Below are positions 34,364 through 47,463 of a DNA stretch of 64,000 bases, in pieces. The DNA lies in NCBI RefSeq assembly GCF_933775445.1, contig NC_065876.1:22196001-22260000 (forward strand), written 5' to 3'. The notes below the pieces were generated by a model. The model made no database searches and had not been told where the DNA came from. It saw nothing but the letters and a program-made list of their open reading frames with translations. The position numbers and the translations under genes were made by a program. Position 1 is the stretch's first letter; each line of letters begins with the position of its first letter. The DNA comes from Argentina anserina. Lineage: Eukaryota > Streptophyta > Magnoliopsida > Rosales > Rosaceae.

Positions 34364-37300
34364 ATGATGTTCTCGGCGAGCAAGGCCGGGGTGGTTCTAC
34401 TAGTCTCGGCCTTTCTTCTTCAAATTTACAAGCTCTCCGCCAACGTCGAAGGTCTGTGTGCTCTTTCTGCTCTGCTCTCTCTCTCTGGTTTTGGTTATTG
34501 ACTTTGTGGTGACTCGTTGACTCACACTCTCTGAGTTGAGCAGGTGACGCACTGAACGCGTTGAAGAGCAGCTTGGCGGATCCTAACAATGTGCTGCAGA
34601 GCTGGGATCCTACTCTGGTCAATCCCTGCACCTGGTTTCACGTCACCTGCAATAGCGAGAACAGCGTCACCAGAGTGTGAGTAGTACAACCTAGCTAGCC
34701 TTGTTTGTCTTGTTCCGTTGCGAAAAGAGATGTATTGATTTATATGTGCTTGTGTTCTGTAATCAGTGATCTCGGAAATGCTAATCTCTCTGGTACGCTG
34801 GTGACGCAGCTCGGCTCGCTCCCCAACTTACAGTACTTGTGAGTTTGTTTTCAGCTCTAATTGTTTGAATATGTGTTTTATTTTTCGAAATTATGTGCAT
34901 CGGAGTCGATTTGTTTTGCTTGGAATGTGGAACTGATTTGTAGATTTGAATGGCTCTTGGTTGACAGGGAGCTGTATAGCAATAACATAACTGGACCTAT
35001 TCCAGTCGAGCTTGGCAGTTTGCAAAACTTGGTCAGTTTGGATCTTTACTTGAACAAATTAGATGGTGGCATTCCGGACACACTTGGAAATCTTGGAAAG
35101 CTGCGTTTCCTGTATGATCTCACTTCCTTTCTCTCAAAATTAGAACAGATGCCATAAATATAGCTAGCTTATTTCCATTGTCATATTGCGTTAAAATTTA
35201 TAATGTAAATGGCCAAGGATGCAAAGTTGAGTTGAGTAATACCAGCATCTCCCCTCTCTGTGTTGTAAGTAGAATTAGTGAGGAAAGTAGGCAAAAGTTG
35301 ATGTGTTACAGAAAGGAAAATATTATTTAGAAAATCTGTTGTGAGTGGTTGGATCATACTAGATGGAATCTTAGTTTTAGGTCATCTCTATGGGGATCAA
35401 TGTCTTCAGAATTTTCTGGCTATACCATATCTATATGTTTTGCATATTCGAGACCTGCCTTTCTTTGAAATTCAGTTTTAAACTTTGCAACTAGGGACTT
35501 TTTCTGTGTTACTGTCATTGGAGAGCTAGTCCATTATGACTGTAGCTTCTATTCGTGGTTTGAATTGTGAGAGCTTTACTGTAATTATTGCAATTCAACT
35601 TTGGCTGCGCTTGTAGCACATTGGTCAGGTTGAAGCATCCACTATTAATCAGGAGACTTGCTTAATTTTTCGTGTATTGATTATTTTTCCATAGAACATC
35701 TCTTCTGTTTTCAGTAAGCTATTGTGCCATGATCTTTAGTAGGCTCAAGCACTCACAATTACAACTCACAATTACAATTCCTTATTAGTAAACTCACTTT
35801 CTTTGGAACGTGTCCTAACTCCTAAGTAAAGAAGTTGCCTATTTAAGCCGTAAGCTCTAGAAGGATGGATATCTTGAGAGATTTGTAGGTCCTTATCCTT
35901 GTTTGTTTGGACACAATTTGCAAATATTACTCGTTTTTATGTTGTGACAAAAAAAAGTGAAATATCTAATGTAGCCTACACTATGTTATATTATCTGACA
36001 ATATTTTTTCTTTTTATTATTTTTGTTTTTTGTTTTTACATTTACTGTGAAGAACTTGCCACTCGGTTATGGGATTATTTGAGTACTCAATTGAATATCT
36101 CTATGAACACCGATATATGTTTACTGGGAAAGACGAGTAATAATATTCTATAGATAGATGCTCAGTATAAGGAAAGAAAAGTAATTATATACAATCTGTT
36201 CATTCCCAGTACTCTATGGAATGTCTTTGTCATATTGTGATTATATAGGTATAACGGTTGTTTTTCTATGATTTAGGCGTCTCAACAACAATACTTTGAT
36301 GGGGAAAATTCCCTATTCGCTGACTAAAATTGGATCATTGCAAGTCCTGTAAGTGGTGTATAATTCTATTTGATCTCCTTTCATATTTTAAAATAGAAAT
36401 GTATGAGAGAGAAAGTGAGAGAGAGGGAGAGTTATAATTTGATCCTCCACTTTTAAAAGTAGGCTATTTACAGAGTTTTTACACACAATGCAGGGATCTT
36501 TCAAACAACAATCTTACTGGAGATATTCCGGTCGATGGTTCCTTTTCACTCTTTACTCCTATCAGGTTTGATGAAGAAAGTTTATTTTTGTCTACCTTTT
36601 TTCGACAGTGGTCGTCTCTATTTACCTAGCAAAATGATAAACTAAGCACTATAATTATTCATCCTGCAGTTTTGCAAATAATCCTAATTTGAAGGATCTT
36701 CCAGCTACTCCACCTCCTGCTGTTACTCCTCCACCTAGTTCTTTTTCAGGTTTTTACAATATTATTACTGTGCTTGTTTATTTCAGGTAGATGTTGAGAT
36801 TTGGATCTAAATTGTTTCAGCAATTTGTTGCTTTGAATCTTGACACTATATTTTATTATTTGCATTATCATGCCCTTTTCCATCATTCATGAAGCACTCT
36901 TTCTTTGTATACAACCTGTTGAATCAGAGTGTAAAAAGTGAAGCTAGAAACGTCAAGGAATCCATTTTCATTTTGTCTGAAACTTTCTGCAGTTTGCCCC
37001 ATCTGTGATGCAAAAACAAGTTAAGAATTTTGTAAACAATTTCATTCCCTTTACCTTAACTAATCTAAATTTTGAAACTATAGTATGTTGAATCAGGAGG
37101 TTGTGATTAGGTTTACCATTGAAATTCTTTGTCATTCAACTCTTTTTGGGGTATGTCTTAACTCTTTTGGCGTGGTAGTGGGTGAATTTTTTCTAAGCAA
37201 TTTTATCATCTTTTGCACAATTAATCGTGTGTTTGAAACTATATTACGTTGAAGTAGGAGGTTGTAATTGGGTAATTTGTTGAAATTGCTGTAGTTTCTC

Positions 37301-39483
37301 ATGTAACTCTTTGGGGATGGTAGTGGGTGAGTTTTCATCGTTTTTGCATCATTAATCTTATCTCTGAAACTACATTTCGTCGAATAGGAGGTTGTGATTG
37401 GGTTTCTTGTTGAAATTGCAGTAATTTGTCATTTAAATTATATTTGGGTGAGAGAGACAAAGTGATGAAGAGCTAAGTAATTAGCTATGTATATGATCTC
37501 TTGTGATTTATTTTTAAAACTAAGGTGGTTGAATCTCAGGTAACAGCCGTACTGGGGCTATTGCCGGAGGAGTTGCTGCTGGTGCTGCTTTGCTGTTTGC
37601 TGCACCTGCAATTGCACTTGCTTGGTGGCGGCGAAGAAAGCCTCAGGACCATTTCTTTGATGTACCTGGTTAGTGGTCTATAAAAAAATTTTCAAGTTCA
37701 CACACATTGATGTGGTGGTACTGAATACAAGTTTCACTTATATACGCTCTTTGCAGCTGAGGAGGATCCTGAAGTTCATTTAGGACAGCTCAAAAGGTTT
37801 TCTTTACGCGAGCTACAAGTTGCAACTGATACCTTTAGTAATAAAAATATTCTAGGTAGAGGTGGATTTGGTAAGGTCTATAAAGGGCGTTTAGCTGATG
37901 GTTCTCTGGTGGCTGTTAAAAGACTTAAAGAGGAGAGAACCCAAGGTGGGGAGCTACAGTTCCAAACAGAAGTAGAGATGATTAGCATGGCGGTTCACCG
38001 AAATCTGCTTCGCCTGCGTGGTTTTTGCATGACACCCACAGAAAGACTGCTTGTATATCCATATATGTCTAATGGAAGTGTAGCATCATGTTTAAGAGGT
38101 AGTCCTCTAAACTATTTGGTGATGGGTCCTTTATGGCATGCAAATATTATTTCAGTTAATTTTGGGATTGATCAGCACCCTAATGACCCCCCTCCCCTCT
38201 AGGTTGTACATGGTCAATTTTAGTCATTTTGTTCTCCTACTCATCATAATGTGTAATTTTTTTTATAGAGCGCCCGGAATCACAACCTCCACTTGATTGG
38301 CAAAAGAGGAAACGTATTTCATTGGGATCTGCTAGGGGCCTTGCTTATTTGCATGATCACTGTGATCCAAAAATTATTCACCGTGATGTAAAAGCTGCAA
38401 ATATTTTGTTGGATGAGGAATTTGAAGCAGTCGTTGGAGATTTTGGGTTAGCTAAACTCATGGATTACAAGGATACACATGTCACTACTGCCGTCCGTGG
38501 TACTATTGGACATATAGCACCGGAGTATCTCTCAACTGGAAAATCTTCAGAGAAAACTGACGTTTTTGGATATGGAGTCATGCTTCTTGAACTAATAACT
38601 GGACAGAGGGCTTTTGATCTTGCTCGGCTTGCAAATGACGATGATGTCATGTTACTTGATTGGGTATGCACTGGTGTATTCCTTTTCATTTTGTTCATGT
38701 ATCTTATTTTCAGATGACACTTCTCCATTATGTTTGACATGCATCTAACCTCTGTTGACGCTTCATCATGCTAAATCCACCTTTATTTTTGTTCACCTTT
38801 CAAATAAGAACTGGTTTTGGAAATTCTGCTGCTACTTTGACGCACTGACACTGGTCTAGGAGTGGGAGTGGGGGAAGATGGGGAAGGGGATTTTGGGCAT
38901 ATTTAGTTGATTTGATCCTTGTTACCCCAATCTCGTTCTCTATTTTCCTCACCCTGCTCTTATCATGCTCTCTGTTTTCCTCACTCTGCTATCAGACTAA
39001 ATGAATATGACACACACACGCACACACAAATCTTTCCTTTATAGCTGAAAGTGAATGCATATTTGAAGTCAGAATGAGTGGCTATAGAAATTTGTTTCTA
39101 AAAGTTCACAATCGTGGAAATTTTGTTTTCCTAGACACAGTTGCCTGACATTGTATTTAAATCTATAGGTGAAAGGTCTGTTGAAAGATCGAAGATTGGA
39201 AGCACTTGTGGATGGTGATTTACAAGGTGAGTATATCGATGAAGAGGTAGAGCAGCTGATCCAAATTGCTCTTCTCTGTACATCAGGCTCCCCCGGAGAA
39301 AGACCTAAGATGTCAGAGGTTGTTAGAATGCTTGAAGGTGATGGTTTAGCGGAAAGATGGGAGGAATGGCAAAAGGAGGAAATGTTCCGTCAAGACTACA
39401 ATCCCATTCACCATCCAAGTACTAACTGGATCCTCGACTCAACTTCCCATATCCCCCCTGACGAGTTATCTGGTCCCCGATGA
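34364..39483 (+). CDS. BAK1: BRI1-associated receptor kinase 1 / somatic embryogenesis receptor kinase 3-type LRR-RLK
   Basis: Plasma-membrane co-receptor that pairs with BRI1 and with pattern-recognition receptors such as FLS2. Eleven exons, the SERK arrangement: 34364-34451, 34544-34676, 34767-34838, 34968-35111, 36277-36348, 36494-36565, 36670-36749, 37540-37668, 37757-38098, 38269-38663 and 39169-39483 (1842 nt, 613 aa). Features: signal peptide (residues 1 to about 26); N-cap with [15 protein letters not shown]; five LRRs; a Pro-rich SPP segment without the extra Cys pair of SERK1/2, as in SERK3/4; one membrane span (about 226-250); and a kinase with [12 protein letters not shown]318, HRD (D417), DFG (D435), activation-loop TTAVRGT and the terminal SGPR. 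All catalytic residues are present. ATG 34364 is followed at once by a second ATG. Intron 4 is 1.2 kb, and intron 7 holds degenerate repeats. It is convergent with RAE1. Confidence 0.96.
37040..37450 (+). repeat. Three-unit degenerate tandem repeat in BAK1 intron 7
   Basis: GGAGGTTGTRATTRGG recurs at 37096, 37257 and 37387, each preceded by TTTGAAACTATA-like or CTGAAACTACA-like sequence and followed by a TTGAAATT...GTCAT-like block. Spacing is 161 and 130 bp. The units are diverged, so the amplification is old. Confidence 0.7.
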
Positions 39484-40274
39484 TACCGTCCCGGGTTCAA
39501 CTCTGTATACAATGTAAGAGGTAATTGGGAAAAGCCCCATTTTGTAATTCAGTGATACCACATTTGTGTATATGATATCTTTTCTTTTGCTTTTGTTTTC
39601 CGATTTTATTCTTCTCTAGTGTCCTGTTTATATCAAACAATGGAGCTAGTGCTGCTGTAGTTTTTTAGGGTGTCAACAACCATCAGAAGATTTGAGGTGC
39701 TAGCAACACAGCAGGACCTAGGAAAGGCCATGAAAAATAGCACCATTGTTGTAACATGTGTACCCCCCACAATTAGTCGAGATTCTCTATAAAATAAATT
39801 ATTGTTTTCTGGTTCGCAGAGAAATTGTGTTGCGAGTACATTGTGCCATATTGTTCACATATTACTCAATTGCATAGTTATGGTAACATCAAAGGTCATG
39901 CTGTGGCTTTGAGCCTAACAAGCAGGTGTCTGAATTCCTCTTCGACATCATGTTCCAGAATGAAACTATTCAATCCGTGCCATTTTTCGTAGTATAAACA
40001 TTGAAAGTGACAGCAGCATGGCATCAGAATAATCACAAACTGAGGGAGCTCAATGAAATTTACCCTAGATTACAGGGTATTCAGAACCATTTGCGGTACT
40101 AACATACCAATCTTGTACGTAGCCAGAACTCTGAAGTGTTATGAAAACTTAAACATAAGACCAGACACTGTCCTACCTAATCATCTACTAGGATGGGCAT
40201 TGCCTCAATCATGTCCTATTTACAACACTACACTTGTACAATACCATGTCTGATCAGGATAATCATGATCAGTT
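39484..40274. other. Convergent 3' intergenic region between BAK1 and RAE1
   Basis: 791 bp separate the two stop codons. It should hold both 3' UTRs and polyadenylation signals (AATAAATTA-like at about 39790 for the plus strand). No additional gene is seen. Confidence 0.6.
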
Positions 40275-42660
40275 TCATTTTCTTCCACTAGTTGAGATTC
40301 GCGGCTTGCTTTTGACCTCAGATTCCTGCAATCAGTAGCGTACATAGGTTTATAACACTAAAACTTTCATAGGTCATGATTGAGGAGATTGTTCAAGTAT
40401 CTCAAAGATACATACATACCTGTGGAACATGAAGGTAGATGTAGTTCTTTGCTGTAGCCGGGTTATGATTTTCTGCACCCTTACTCCAGTCATAGCAAAC
40501 CTGATAAATTTGCAGCAAATAATTTGAATTTAAGGGACACAATGTTTACTCATCGGGCTACAAAGTTTATCAGTGGCTTTTAGATCTTCATGCACAAATA
40601 AACAAAAACTGCAGATGTAAACCGAGGAAATTGATTGCTCTTGTGGATTGCAAGTGTGTAGCCCCATTACTGACATGCTTATACATAAGCAAAGATGAGA
40701 GCAAGCCAAGCAACTGGTACCAAGAACAACCTATTATTATTGAAAGATGGTGTACTAAAGTGTCAGTAGAGTGACAAGAGTCATCATTCCCTACAGACAA
40801 TTTAAAAGGTAGTACTCTGTTCCCAAGAGGATGTAATGAAAGTCCGTAGTTCTTAAAGAAAAAAAAATCAATGGAACTGGATGTCTTGCTTTTCTATGCC
40901 TTAAACTCTGAAAATCAAGCATACAAACCACCCCCCCCCCCCCAAACACCCCCCACGCACACACAAAAAAGTTGAGGACATACCTATACTAACACAAAAT
41001 ATATAATAAAATACCCTTTACTGCTAAAGGCTGGGGGGGGGGGGGAGTTCAAATATCAGGAAAACCTACAATAAGGAAAATTTTTAAAGAAATAGTGGAG
41101 AATAAAAGGATAAAACTGATACTAATCGATGTGATGTAGTTGGGCTTTGGAGCTGATAAGGAAAGGAAAGGGGGCAGCCATGTTTTTGTTTCATAATTGA
41201 GGGATATCCGACTTTTCAATTCTATTTCAAAAATCAAAGCAACTTTGGTTTCATAAAATAATAACAGATATTTTGCTGTGGGATACTTCCTCTATTATAA
41301 ACTGAATAGCACTTGTGACAAACAATGTATCATTACAATCACACTACTAATGATGTGCCAGTTCTGTTATTTTTATTGAGCACATATGTACACACACACA
41401 CAGGTCCTGGCATCAGTATTAAGAAGCAGAGAAAATTACCGAGTATGCATATATGGAACCATCGTTGTTGAAAGTACTGCAAGGTATTGGTTGACTGCAC
41501 CTTGCCATGGCCTAAAATCCCAAAAGCTTGTAAGACTCGTATATGCAAAGAGCTAGATATTGTTGAAGGTTCAGTCAAACACCAAATTTAACCAAGATAC
41601 ATAGAAATCATATAATTAAAAAATTAACATACAGATCACCATGGTTCTGCAGCAACTTAACATAGTGATACATATACAGGATTTGAAGCAATGATGATAC
41701 ATTGGGTGTATATTGAGAGATTGAAAAGAGATAGTACAGATTAGTGGTGTGTGCTAAAATGGATATATTTATATGAAATAAAAACAAAACAGTAAATAGA
41801 TGTGAGCAAAACCTTTAGTCTCTGTTTGCTGTCCTTGTCCCAAAAGTTGAAAGAACCATCAGAACCAGCAGTAGCAAATGTGTGGTACACCTGTGAGAAG
41901 GAACACAGAATAAGTTCTCAAATGATGCATAACAGTGATCGAAAATAAAACCTTTTATCAGACAATGCTGCTTTATAAAAAATAAAAAAAAGAAGCCAAA
42001 TGTTATGTTAAATAACACAAATAGTATCAGGAGAATACTTTGTATGCATGACATTGGTTACATGGACTTGTTCTATTCAAACAAACATGCAATATTGAAT
42101 ACTGAAAATCAACTATGTTTGTGGATTATTTGACGGAATAAGTCCATTCAAGCATTTGATAGTTTACATAATCAGTTATGTTTCATGAAACACCTGGGGT
42201 ACTGAAAAGAAATTCTACTATCATCCTAATAACACAAGTACTGATCGCTAATTTCTAGAATGACTTTTGGTAGAGGCTTCCTTCCTGAACATTATGTATA
42301 CTGATAGAACTGAGCATTATTATTATCATATATAGAAATTGACTCTTAGACTACCACTTCATTTTGGAACAACAGGACTGGGCTTAGTCTTGATCGTCCA
42401 AAAATAGGGTACTTTACCGACCGAATTGTGGTCACTGCATCACATGTACCCGGAGTGTCCTACTCTTTACAAAATTCCTTAATTATATATATTTTTAATC
42501 GTATTGGTTAAGAGTAATGCATACAATATTCTGACAATAAACAACTTAGAAATATTTTATGAGCTATTCTAAAGGATTTCTCTCCACACCTTCACCTCTG
42601 TCCTCTATCTATTCCTTCCTCCTTTCTTTATCGCAAAACAATAGAGAGAAATAAAGCACA

Positions 42661-42691
<31 letters not shown>

Positions 42692-45600
42692 AAACAGAAA
42701 CAAAATGACCTCAGTAATCACCCCACTAGTCTGAAGAACAAAAATGTAAAAGGAATGGTCAATCTTACAGGATGGAAGTTCAGTGAATTGACCGAGTATA
42801 TCTCGTTCCCCTCTCTGTGGCACTTGAAGGTAAAGTTTTTACTTTGTTGTCCCTCATCCAGATGATGTACGCCAACCCTCCCTTCAATAGAGCCAACCTG
42901 GTCAGAGATAACATTAGAATTATGTTTACTGTATCAATAATCATAGAAGATGATACTTAATTACTAATCAAGTAAAAGGAACATGACAGTATCATATTTT
43001 ACATATCAAATGATGTAACTCATAAACATATATATAGCAGCATATATGTGAAACTTGTGTTAATATTCAGGTCTAATGAACTATCTTGACTAATCATGGT
43101 TGAATAATTTATTTTTATTATATAGTTGAATCAATTTTACTTGTTGTTACATTATCAATATCAATATTACTCTGTAACTAGTTGACAACATAGCAGAGTA
43201 AACTATCAAGCTCAACAGATGTGATTAAATAAAATTACAGTGGCAAATGTATGAACATGTGTTATTATTGAGGTCTAAGTACCATCTTGACTAACCATGG
43301 TTGAATAATTTATTCTCATTATCTAAGAAATAGGTGGGGGGAAGGAAATAAATTACTCAAACTGGTTGACAACATAGCAGAGTAAAGTATAGAGCCATCC
43401 TTGAGACTCTGTGGAACTACACAACCCCCATCTCAATTGAGGAACTATAAAGAAAAGGGGCTAGGGAAAGCTTAAACCCAATTCCTACAATGATAAATAA
43501 AGCACAGCAAGCTGGTTCCCATTAACATGATGTACTTAACATTAAAAAATAAAATAAAAACCAACTTCACTTAAATGTGCATTTCAATGAGGAAAGCCGG
43601 CCCAAATAAACATTAAAGGTGTGGCTCAATATAAGAGGTATGCTTTTAAATTTGGTGCATCTGTCCAAAATTTAGTTAGTAAGCACCGAGTGTCAAACAA
43701 TCAAGTAAAAGTGGAGAACAGACATTTGCAACTCTTCTCTGAATTTATGGCTATAGAATACAGCCAAAAAGAAAAAAGGTTGGCATGAAAGGGAAGGATC
43801 TGGATTGGCATGTTGCTTGTAATTTCAGTGGCTACTGGCTAGTGTACCCAATGTCAAATAATGTAGAGCACGAAGAAATATTTACTTCACTTCCTCACAT
43901 TTATGATTAGCGAATAACACAGAAAACAAAGTGGATAAAGAAAAACCGATGCAGCTTGTAACCATCCCCCTCGACCCACCGGGGCACCAAACACACGTAA
44001 GGAGAAACTTAAAGGTTTCTGCTGTCACCAATTTTGAAGACTACAAAATATATGTATCCAATCACCTCAATCACACTGCTGACATATAGCTCTGTCTACC
44101 AAGCTCCACATGAATAAATATATTTATATATACCAAATAATGTAAGTAGTATAGAAGAAATCAAGTCTTATGTTCAATGAATGATTCATGCAAGAAAACA
44201 TGTTTCAGTTTTTTGTTCTAAAACACCAAAAGAAAAAGAGAATCTCAAACGGGCAAACTAAAGCACCCGATAGAAAACTAAAAGGTCATTGCAGAAAAAA
44301 GTGCAAGGACTTCGCACTTAGTTACTTACCAAGAATCCTTGCTGGTCAGGAAATGCCGCAACACACCTTGTCTGATACTTTAGAGGTGAAATGATTCTCT
44401 TAAACTCAGCCTGTCAGTAATTAAAAAAAAAATTTAAAGTAAGACATAACCTAAAAATACACATGAATATCCTAAATATGAAAACCTAACAGAAATGTAT
44501 TATGAAAAAGAGTGATTGACAACAATTGGAAACTAAAGGTTATTCCTCAAGCATTACATAATATATATAATAACAAATAGCACCAAGTGTCAGTTCTGAA
44601 ACTCTGTAAGAGTAACTCGCGTGAGTCGCATCATATTATTTATCTTAAAACTCACTGAAAATAAAATGATACCTGTGGTGCCTGCAAGTTATAAACAATA
44701 AGATTTCGATCAGCAGTTCCAACCACCATCAGAGGGTGTCTCACTGATAATGCATAGCATCGTTCTGGGAGCTGTTGGGTATGCACTGGGTTTGGCTGCC
44801 TTGTATCCCAATACCTGAGGAAAGGCAACAACTATCGTACATGAGCAAAGAGCAAACTTCATGTCAAATGTAAAGAAGTTTTTTTAACACAATGAATAAG
44901 ATGAAAGTGAAAAGGCAATAGAACAAATTAACATCTACATAGCTGTCAGATTGTTAAGACAAACAATCACTTGAAAGAAAAGATAGGAGCAAAATGATAC
45001 AGACTGGTAAGAGAAGAGCAGAACATTTTTAACTGTATTACTATACGTAACCTATGGTGAACAAATTAAACACGAATATAATGTAATGTGTTGGGTTCTC
45101 ACGCGCATTCTGATGTTCAAAATGTTGGGGAATGAATATTTATGACCGACTTACTTCAAAGTCTTGTCCCAGCTTCCTGTCACTAATACACTCATTTCAG
45201 GGATCCAAGCTATCTCCTTGATGGGCGCATCATGCATCGCAACAGTCATTGCTTGGTTTCCACCAGACATCAGAGGCCACATCTTAACTTGCTTATCACA
45301 ACCTCCAGAGAACACAGTTGTGCCATCATCTTTCCAAGCTGAGCACAAAACCTATATTCACATATATGTATCAGAATTCAGGCTCCGCGTTAACCATCAT
45401 ACCATAAGTTGCTGACATTATCTGAAGAGCTAAAAAGTTACTTGGCATAATTTCCACAAATGAATAATTGTACAAAATAACCTGATAAAAAGTTCTCACT
45501 CTCACAGCCAAAGCGCGCACTCGTGTGACTTTATTTTATAAATTTCTTACGAATCTTATCTCCTAAATGAGATCACAAAAATGTAGCAGTCTACTAAATA

Positions 45601-46439
45601 ATTAAAGCAAGAGGCATATGCATTATGCATGAGCCCCCTAGCCTTGTTGCCGAAGCTATCATTGATGATATTTTAGGAGTTGCTAAGAATAGGAGCTATA
45701 AGACCAGCTATGCTGGCTAGTCTCTGTTGTTCTTTTCTTTCTTAGGCATTTGGTCTCGTTTGTACCCAAAAAATAAATAAAAAAATTAAAACTGCTTCCA
45801 TTTCCTATACATACGCTAAAGTCAACACTCTTGTAATTACTAGCGCGATCGGCATTGACGTATATAGAAACAATTACAACTGATCATTAAAAAAAACACG
45901 AAAAACGCAGAAACAAGTACCGGCTGATCGTGCGAAATGGCTGCCTTGGGCATACTGGCAACATTTCCTCCACTCTGCTGTATCTCCCAACATCTCACCT
46001 ACACAAAAAAGCCACGTCATCATCATCACCATCACTCATTCCTAAATTCCAATCACTCTTATCTGCGAAACCAAAATCGGAAACAAACACACGTAACCGA
46101 ATGTCCGAATCGAAATGTGGCACGTTCATCACATCATAATCACAACAATTCACACAAAAACAATGACCGCAGCAGAGGATAACGAACCTGATTGTCCCAC
46201 GAGGTTGCGACGAGGAGATTGGCCTTGGGGCTGAAGCTGAGGCTGGAAACGGAGTCGGTTGGGGGCTGAGCGACCTGTGAATCGGATCAAATTTGAAGGA
46301 TTCTGGTTTCGGAGAGAAAGAGAGAGAAGAAAAGAGATTGAGATTGAGATTGAAATTGAGAGAGAGAGAGAGAGAGAGAGTGTGTGACCTCGAATGATTT
46401 GTTTGGATTGGGATTGGAAGCGCCCAAGAACGTCGACAT
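40275..46439 (-). CDS. RAE1: RAE1 (Gle2-type) WD40 mRNA export factor
   Basis: RAE1 is a nuclear-pore-associated beta-propeller that binds Nup98 and supports mRNA export and mitotic spindle function. Eleven exons join in phase: 46439-46389, 46274-46188, 45998-45921, 45351-45155, 44814-44673, 44410-44330, 42897-42769, 41890-41813, 41511-41440, 40500-40420 and 40325-40275 (1047 nt, 348 aa, the usual family length); all introns are GT-AG. Recognisable blocks include the N-terminus [20 protein letters not shown]-type repeats [46 protein letters not shown] and [14 protein letters not shown]; the conserved [20 protein letters not shown]; and the basic tail [11 protein letters not shown]. The gene is intact. 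Introns carry microsatellites (GA in intron 1, AAAG in intron 7) and long poly-C and poly-G runs (intron 9). Confidence 0.96.
40931..41045. repeat. Complementary poly-C (13) and poly-G (13) runs in RAE1 intron 9
   Basis: C13 at 40931-40943 is followed by another C-rich run (40949-40954), and 89 bp later comes G13 at 41033-41045. They are mutually complementary and lie inside an intron transcribed from the minus strand, so the pre-mRNA would carry a C-run followed by a G-run. Confidence 0.85.
42662..42691. repeat. AAAG microsatellite in RAE1 intron 7 region
   Basis: About seven tandem GAAA/AAAG units, immediately 3' (on the sense strand) of exon 7. Confidence 0.85.
46321..46381. repeat. GA-rich microsatellite in RAE1 intron 1
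   Basis: GATTGA repeats followed by about eleven GA units, between exon 2 and exon 1 of RAE1 (CT-rich on the sense strand, beside the first donor). Confidence 0.85.
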
Positions 46440-46712
46440 TGGAATCGGGTTGATGAGATTCTCTCTGGCTCTCTCTGTCTAGAAGAACCTACTTCTATTT
46501 TTTGAAGCCAGCAGAATATTAAGCTTAACTTTTACGCCATCTGGGCTTTTGGTGCGAGCTGAAAAATTGGAAATTTTACCTTCTACAGCAACGTGGCCAG
46601 TAGAAAGTAAATATTAAATAGAAACCTTTTTTTTTTGAGAAAAGGGTAATTTTATTGACTTATCCATGGTTAGAACTTAGAAGGCACATAGACTGCGTTG
46701 TCTTGGGTTCAA

Positions 46713-47073
46713 AAAGGGACGGGCTGCCTACAATCGTTGGATCGTAAGTGACTAAATCAAACGATTCTGATGAATGCACCCTGAATAATTCCCAACTCAC
46801 CTGTAAATCCTCTTTTGGTCTCCTGCTCTCACATCTATGCATACCATGCACAAATCTGTTGAATCCAAATTGGGTCAGTTCTATGGAAGGAAGAGACATA
46901 ATAGCACAAATACATGAATCATAAATAGGATGGTGAGAATTTGTGAGATGAAGGAAGAAGATAGAACCCAGAAAGGCTAGAAAGAAAAGCTAAGCAATTC
47001 GTTTGGAATTAATAGGTTCTTGTTGTAGGATTTAGTCACTTACGATCCTAAGGCTGTGGACAGCCCGTCCCTT
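46713..47073. mobile_element. Inverted-repeat element (about 360 bp), MITE-like
   Basis: The left arm AAAGGGACGGGCTGCCTACA...GATCGTAAGTGACTAAATC (46713-46759) pairs with the right arm 47029-47073, whose complement reads AAGGGACGGGCTGTCCACAG...GATCGTAAGTGACTAAATC. The arms are about 45 bp with a handful of mismatches and no coding between them. It lies just upstream of RAE1. No confident target duplication was found. Confidence 0.65.
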
Positions 47074-47463
47074 TCTGTCTCGTAGAATTTGTTCCGTAGG
47101 TGAGCAGGACTGCCAATATTTCATCATGATCTAAACATCCATATAAATGATATTTTTTTTTGGAGAGATCCATATAAATGATAGGCAACCTTCATTGTAA
47201 TTAGCCTTCCTGCATGCGCCAGGATCGCATCACGTTGAATAACTAATATTCAAGTCATTCATTTCTTATTTGATTTTGTATTTGACAATAATGACCAATT
47301 TAAATGATAACATATTTTTCCATTTTCATGAGTATTTCAGACAGATTCATTTATTGGTGAAACTGTTGACACCAAATGAACGCTTCTAATTATAGTAAAT
47401 TAGTAGTGGAGACTAAGCACATTTACTAGCCTACAAAACTATCTATTACAGATGTAAACATCC

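Noticed and set aside
34114..34383. Arg-rich minus-strand frame antisense to the BAK1 leader
   Set aside because: It is the complement of CT- and CG-rich leader sequence; there is no domain and no promoter evidence.
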